Shown piece after piece: positions 60,401-64,000 of a DNA stretch of 64,000 bases. Every line of letters starts with the position of its first letter. Positions within the stretch are counted from its first letter, which is position 1. This DNA is from DATFVJ01 sp963826515. Lineage in GTDB: Bacteria; Actinomycetota; Actinomycetes; Streptosporangiales; Streptosporangiaceae. The stretch is taken from contig CAWGXI010000003.1 in NCBI GenBank assembly GCA_963826515.1, forward strand, positions 62,001-126,000. Reading direction: 5' to 3'. Both the position numbers and the translations under genes were made by a program. The notes beneath the pieces are model-generated. The model was not told where the DNA came from, ran no database searches, and was given only the letters and a program-made list of their open reading frames with translations.

Positions 60401-60735
60401 GTCGGTGAGGTTCTGCTCGTGCAAGGAGATGGCGTCATCAAGGCGGCCTGCGTTCTGGCAGGCGGCGGTGAGGTTGCCGCGGGAGGTCAGGGGTGCCCGG
60501 GTGGTCGGGGCCCAGAACCCGCTCACGGTCGGTGAGGTTCTGCTCAAGCAGGGGATGGCGTCGTCGAGGCGGCGCGCGTTCTGGTAGGCGCCTGCGAGGT
60601 TGCCGCGGGATGCCAGGGTGTCCGGGGGACCCGGACACGGTCGGTGAGGGTCTGCTCGAACAGGGGGATGGCGTCAGCCCGGCTGCGCGACGTCGCGGTG
60701 CTGGTCCTGGCGCTCGGCTCGGCAACGGCGGGCGG
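60401..60735 (-). pseudogene. Tetratricopeptide-repeat (NB-ARC/TPR type) fragment
   Basis: Three imperfect repeat units (starts near 60401, 60528 and 60640; ideal length 126 bp) encode the 42-residue TPR of actinobacterial NB-ARC-TPR proteins in changing frames: LLEQNLTDRERVLGPDHPGT, SRGNLTAACQNAGRLDDAIS, LFEQTLTDRVRV. Unequal spacing (127 and 112 bp) shows the indels. Only the tip of a large gene remains. Confidence 0.7.
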
Positions 60736-60966
60736 CGCGGTCCGCGGCTCGGCTGGCAGCCGGGCGGATGGCCGCAGGGAAGACGATCGGCAGGCGCTCG
60801 GCGAGGCCGCACGGGTCACGGGCAGCTCGCGACGGCGGCCCCCCGGCGGTGCTGGTCCCAGAGCTCGGTTCGGCGACACCTGCGGCCGCGCTTGTGGTCC
60901 ACGGCTCGGCTGACGCGCCGCCACAGATACCGGCTCACGAGGAGACCGAACGTCAAGCCGCTGCCG
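60736..60966. other. Short GC-rich stretch
   Basis: No gene recognised downstream of the phosphoribosyltransferase stop. Confidence 0.3.
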
Positions 60967-61691
60967 TCATCTTGGCCTCCAGGGTGCCCGGGCCAAGACC
61001 AAGCCGCTGACCCGTGCCGCGCTCCCTTCATCAAGCAGGCAACCAGCGACAGCGTTAAGCTGGCTCCCAGTGGTACAGACGTCGTCGAAGATAAGGATCT
61101 TGCGCAGGGCGGTCCGTAGCCCGCGGCCTGCGGCGCGTTTCGCTCTGGCCGTAGTTGCGGCGGAGCTGACCGTTGGCTGCGTCTTGATGACTGCTGTGGG
61201 CTCTGGACGTCGAATGGCCAGCGGCCCAGCAGGTCCTCCCGGGCAGCCGATCTGATAATCGCCTCGATGTGGCCGGCGCCCGAGTCGCCAGGTTCGAGGT
61301 AGGTCGGGTTCGCGATGATTAGGCCGGGAGGGTCGGCGGCAACATGGGCCTCAAGCCAGCCTATGAGAAGCCGACCAAAGATCAGCGACCATCCGGTCTT
61401 CCCTCCGTACTTGTAGCGGTGGATTTTCCGCTTCAACGCCCCTGACGAATAGGCGATCGCGTCAATGCGCTCGATGCGCCGGTCGGCGTCGTCGCACAGC
61501 CAGTTCGGGCACGAGCCGTCCTCTGCAAGCATCTGCCTGCAGACCGGGCACGCTCTCGGAACGATAGGCTCCAGCGACGTGCTGGCGCAGTCGACACAGA
61601 TCCGCGCAGGACCCACCCGGACGTAGGGGCACTTTTGGCACCGGGGGAATCCGAGAGGTTCCCCGGCGGGCAGCTCGGTGGACGGGGCCAT
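60967..61691 (-). pseudogene. ComF-like phosphoribosyltransferase, one frameshift
   Basis: The gene begins with two zinc-ribbon motifs (CQKCPYVRVGPARICVDC; CPVCRQMLAEDGSCPNWLC), then AIAYSSGALKRKIHRYKYGG, KTGWSLIFGRLLIGWLEAHV and ANPTYLEPGDSGAGHIEAII. After LGRWPFDVQ (about 61200) the frame shifts by one base. The other frame continues EPTAVIKTQPTVSSAATTAR, the PRPP loop KILIFDDVCTTGSQLNAVAG and VLARAPWRPR-stop at 60967. Without the shift it is a normal zinc-ribbon plus PRTase protein of about 240 residues. It starts 6 bp after the dprA stop, so both form one operon. The frameshift may be real or a sequencing error. Confidence 0.78.
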
Positions 61692-61697
61692 CTGCGG

Positions 61698-62648
61698 TCA
61701 CAGGAACGAGAGAGAAAGCTGCTGATGCTGCTCGGTCGCCTGCCGCACGCGCTCAGGCGCGGCGAGCTGGGCGCTGACCTCATCAACGTCGTCCACCTCG
61801 ATCGCGCCGCGCCGGTCCACATAGTCCCTCGCCCACGGCTGCGTCGTGACAAGTGACCGCACCAGGAACACCTTCTTACCGTGTTCAAGCGCGAGACGCG
61901 CCTGCATCTTGGCACCGGACGTGCTGCTGGCCTCGATCACGACAGTCCCCTGGCTGATGCCCGATGTCACGACATTCCGACGCGGGAAGGTGTCCCGTCC
62001 TGGCGGCCGGGTGGGCCAGAATTGCGACACCAGGGCACCGCTGGCCGTGATCGCCTCGGCCAGGTCCCGGTTCTCGTTCGGATAGCATCTGGTGATTCCC
62101 GTGCCCAGCACGGCGATGGTCCGTGCGCCCGCGGCCAGCGCAGCACGGTGGGCTGCGGTGTCGATGCCCCTCGCCAGGCCGGAGATCACGGTGACGCCCC
62201 GCTCGGCGAGCAGTCTTGACAGGAGCGCAGCCCGGTTCGTCCCGGCTTCGCTCGCCTCTCGCGTGCCGACGACGGCAACGGAGCGAGCGTCGTCGTCGCT
62301 AAGCTCCCCCCGGTAGAACAGGAACGGCGGAAGGTTGGGAATCAGGCGCAGGTTCGCCGGGTAGGTTCGGTCGAGCACCGTGATCAGCTGGGCGCCCGCG
62401 CCCGATGCCGCTTCAAGCTCCGACACGACGCGCTGGGTCAGCGTGGACGTATTGCGGAGCCCCTTGCGCAGGACCGGCAGAGATCGCTTTTCCGCGGCCG
62501 ACTTCTCCGTGATGATCGCCTGCCACAGGTCGTCGAGACCGCTCGGGTACTGCGCCTGACGGGCGATAAGGCTCCAGTCAACGCTCTCGTGGTCAATCCG
62601 GATCGCACATAGCTCAAGGAGCCTGCGCTGTTGGTCAGTAACCTCCAT
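61698..62648 (-). CDS. dprA: DprA/Smf-family DNA-processing protein
   Basis: A 316-residue Rossmann-type DprA domain that in competence binds single-stranded DNA and loads RecA. VAVVGTREASEAGTNRAALL, GVTVISGLARGIDTAAHRAA, AVLGTGITRCYPNENRDLAE and FPRRNVVTSGISQGTVVIEA follow the family order. The N-terminal 100 residues are not the usual SAM domain (QQRRLLELCAIRIDHESVDW) and the C-terminal winged helix of housekeeping DprA is absent. A second, chromosomal dprA beside rnhB/topA would be expected elsewhere. Paired with a zinc-ribbon phosphoribosyltransferase, this is the variant seen as a two-gene unit in actinobacteria. Confidence 0.88.
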   Translation of the reverse strand: MEVTDQQRRLLELCAIRIDHESVDWSLIARQAQYPSGLDDLWQAIITEKSAAEKRSLPVLRKGLRNTSTLTQRVVSELEAASGAGAQLITVLDRTYPANLRLIPNLPPFLFYRGELSDDDARSVAVVGTREASEAGTNRAALLSRLLAERGVTVISGLARGIDTAAHRAALAAGARTIAVLGTGITRCYPNENRDLAEAITASGALVSQFWPTRPPGRDTFPRRNVVTSGISQGTVVIEASSTSGAKMQARLALEHGKKVFLVRSLVTTQPWARDYVDRRGAIEVDDVDEVSAQLAAPERVRQATEQHQQLSLSFL

Positions 62649-63058
62649 GCTACTCCCGGCTATCGAACAGATGTTCGCATGGGTACCGATACCATGGTCT
62701 CAGGGGAGTGTGACACAGATCAAGTCACGACACGCCCGTCCCACGTGGCTCAATCCTGGGTGGGGGTACTGGAGGTCGCTGACGCGGTTCGTGGTCGACG
62801 GCCCGGGGATGCCCCCCCGATGTGCGGAATCGGGCGGATGGGGACCGTTCGGCCTGCGCTTGCGCTGCCGCGCCGTCACGCCGGTCTGCGGGCGGGCGAT
62901 GGGGGGCCCACGTGGCCGCGGCGGCCATCCCCGAGGAGGCCAGCACCGCCGCCCCGTACCGCCAGCCGCCGCCGAGCCCGCCGGCGGCGATACCGCGCAG
63001 CTGCTCGTAGGCGCCAGCGAGCGCAGCAGCGCCCGCGTCCTGCCCTGCGGGCGGGGCG
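62649..63058. other. Promoter region of dprA pair
   Basis: 410 bp without a recognised gene. It separates the minus-strand HTH gene's end from the start of dprA, so it should hold both a terminator and the dprA promoter. Confidence 0.4.
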
Positions 63059-63550
63059 CTAGCGGCTTTTGGCCGCCTCCTGCTGATGGTTCCCGGCGGC
63101 GCGCCGGGCGGCGAGCGCGCGCTCGACCGATCGTTTGTGCACGGTGACGCCGAACTGGCCGGCGACGGCTGCGGCGAGCTGCGCCGAGGACGGCGCGGGA
63201 TCGGCGGCCGCGTGCTGCTGCTCCAGGAAGTTCACCACCGCCGCCGTCAGCTTGTGCCCGCCCTGCGGGCCCGGCCTGGCCGGGATCAGGCCGGCCAGGC
63301 CGCGCCCGGCGAGAGCCTTCCTGGCGTTGTAGTAGCTCTGCCGGGCCAGGCCGAACGCCGAGGCCGCGGCGCCCGCGCCCAGCCCGCCGGCCCCGGCCGC
63401 GCGCACCATCTCGTACTTGACCTGGACCAGGTCGGCGGGATCGAAGAAGGCGCCGGAGGTGAAGGCCGGATCGGTTACCCCTTCCGGATGCGGGTTCAGC
63501 GTCCGTGACGCCGCCAGCGGGGCGTCCTTGCCCTGATCCCGGCCTGCCAT
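63059..63550 (-). CDS. HTH protein of an integrase/DUF5372-type cassette
   Basis: A 163-residue DNA-binding protein. DLVQVKYEMVRAAGAGGLGA and AAASAFGLARQSYYNARKAL form a homeodomain-like HTH of the kind at the N-terminus of transposases, GLIPARPGPQGGHKL is the conserved linker, and AQLAAAVAGQFGVTVHKRSV plus ERALAARR a second HTH. GGGAGG lies 4 bp before the ATG. Homologues in actinobacterial mobile cassettes stand next to DUF5372 and tyrosine-recombinase genes, as here (DUF5372 at 63728). It may bind the element ends or the intergenic repeat at 63569. Confidence 0.78.
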   Translation of the reverse strand: MAGRDQGKDAPLAASRTLNPHPEGVTDPAFTSGAFFDPADLVQVKYEMVRAAGAGGLGAGAAASAFGLARQSYYNARKALAGRGLAGLIPARPGPQGGHKLTAAVVNFLEQQHAAADPAPSSAQLAAAVAGQFGVTVHKRSVERALAARRAAGNHQQEAAKSR

Positions 63551-63568
63551 GGTGCCTCCCGCATCTAA

Positions 63569-63748
63569 ATTTCGTCCATGTAATTCTGCCGCCAAAGGTA
63601 ACAGCCCGGATAGCCTGCTGGCGTGCGGACACGGCGGCGACTACCGGCATATACGCACTGAAGAATCTGGAAAGCCCGGTGATCTGCGTTACACCGCCAC
63701 GGTCATGCGACAGGATCCCGTGGACACTCACGGCAGAATTTCCTGGAC
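63569..63748. repeat. Repeated intergenic element, copy 2, with inverted-repeat ends
   Basis: It fills the gap between the HTH gene and the DUF5372 gene. The ends are near-complements: GTCCATGTAATTCTGCC (63574-63590) and GGCAGAATTTCCTGGAC (63732-63748) match at 14 of 17 positions. A related 168-bp copy lies at 59632. It could be a recombination site or regulatory region of the cassette. Confidence 0.65.
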
Positions 63749-63997
63749 ACCGGCCGCACCGGAACGCAGCCGGGCAACCTCATCAGCCAGCTTCAGCAGA
63801 TCCGCCGTCCGAAACGGCGCCCGGCCCGCCGCGACCACCACGAACGGATCCGCCGGCGCCAGATCGGTCCACTCCACCGGCAGGCTGACCGGCTCACCGG
63901 CGTCATCGAACACATAGACCCGGTCCGCCCGCCAGTTCCGGCGCCGCTTCACAAATTCCAGATCCCGCCCGAACCACGGATGGAACGGATGAACCAC
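63728..63997 (-). CDS. DUF5372-family protein (5' end possibly outside window)
   Basis: The frame gives VHPFHPWFGRDLEFVKRRRN, WRADRVYVFDDAGEPVSLPV, EWTDLAPADPFVVVAAGRAP and FRTADLLKLADEVARLRSG, the whole DUF5372 pattern, usually 90-110 residues. A GTG at 63997 could start it, but the frame stays open to the window edge and homologues begin a few residues earlier. The family accompanies transposase or integrase genes; its role is unknown, perhaps an accessory of recombination. Confidence 0.72.
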   Translation of the reverse strand: MVHPFHPWFGRDLEFVKRRRNWRADRVYVFDDAGEPVSLPVEWTDLAPADPFVVVAAGRAPFRTADLLKLADEVARLRSGAAGVQEILP

Positions 63998-64000
63998 ACG

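Noticed and set aside
59186..60547. Open frame of 453 codons on the minus strand
   Set aside because: It crosses an ISL3 transposase fragment, a repeated intergenic element and a TPR relic, mixing short true pieces with shadows.
62700..63731. Open frame of 343 codons on the minus strand
   Set aside because: Arg-rich shadow in another frame of the HTH gene at 63059, which has a good ribosome-binding site and a recognisable fold.

Overview
The window is very GC-rich with actinobacterial codon use. Its gene families (DUF574-type SAM methyltransferase, TspO, single-domain GlgX, MatB-like polysaccharide synthase, LuxR/ATPase regulators, DUF5372 and DUF6262 transposon proteins) suggest a filamentous actinobacterium of the Streptosporangiales/Streptomycetales type. 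That placement is inferred from family content only. No rRNA, complete tRNA or CRISPR array was found.

Left third (1-24.5 kb): a gene graveyard with some intact cargo. After an FAD oxidoreductase comes a 43-bp 3' fragment of tRNA-Ala(GGC) at 2545, and a second fragment in the same orientation at 18989. Between them lie a tyrosine recombinase broken in three frames (13160-13906), pieces of IS6-, IS256- and rve-type transposases, and fragments of an alpha-galactosidase and a glycosyltransferase. Intact genes in the same interval encode a GNAT acetyltransferase, a transglutaminase-like protein, a Tat-exported multicopper oxidase, dodecin and an SDR dehydrogenase. I read this as an old integrative element in a tRNA-Ala gene. 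To its right are a broken AbiEii-like gene, an intact drug-type MFS transporter fused to a MarR-like domain, a frameshifted LuxR regulator and a 5'-truncated alpha/beta hydrolase.

Middle (24.9-38 kb): a polysaccharide operon made of a Pro/Ser-rich exported protein (frameshifted in a 42-bp repeat), a NodB deacetylase-GT2 synthase fusion resembling Streptomyces MatB, and a GH18-like secreted protein. These probably make and trim a beta-linked amino-sugar polymer. Next come a beta-lactamase-fold esterase, more decaying genes (LuxR, ABM monooxygenase, an SDR broken by a 14-bp duplication), an XRE regulator divergent from a membrane protein, a second intact SDR and TspO.

Sugar-sensing locus (38.2-45.5 kb, minus strand): the most interesting region. 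A XylF/G/H-type ABC importer (binding lipoprotein, single-domain ATPase, permease) lies downstream of an OmpR-family response regulator. The regulator overlaps by 8 bp a 900-residue protein that joins a complete CUT2-type ABC ATPase domain to GAF-like regions and a histidine kinase. Transport and two-component signalling appear to be joined in one polypeptide.

Right third (45.5-64 kb): DUF574 methyltransferase, AbiEi antitoxin whose toxin gene survives only as its first codons, transposase scraps, a His-less HisKA_3-like small protein, an SRPBCC-like protein with a truncated relative at 15970, GlgX, an Ala-rich DUF6325-like/LuxR-HTH protein with 54-bp repeats, a wrecked WS/DGAT gene, a dprA plus comF-like phosphoribosyltransferase pair (the second frameshifted), and at the edge an HTH + DUF5372 cassette with a repeated intergenic element. 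Overall, intact housekeeping or cargo genes sit among at least twenty gene remnants.
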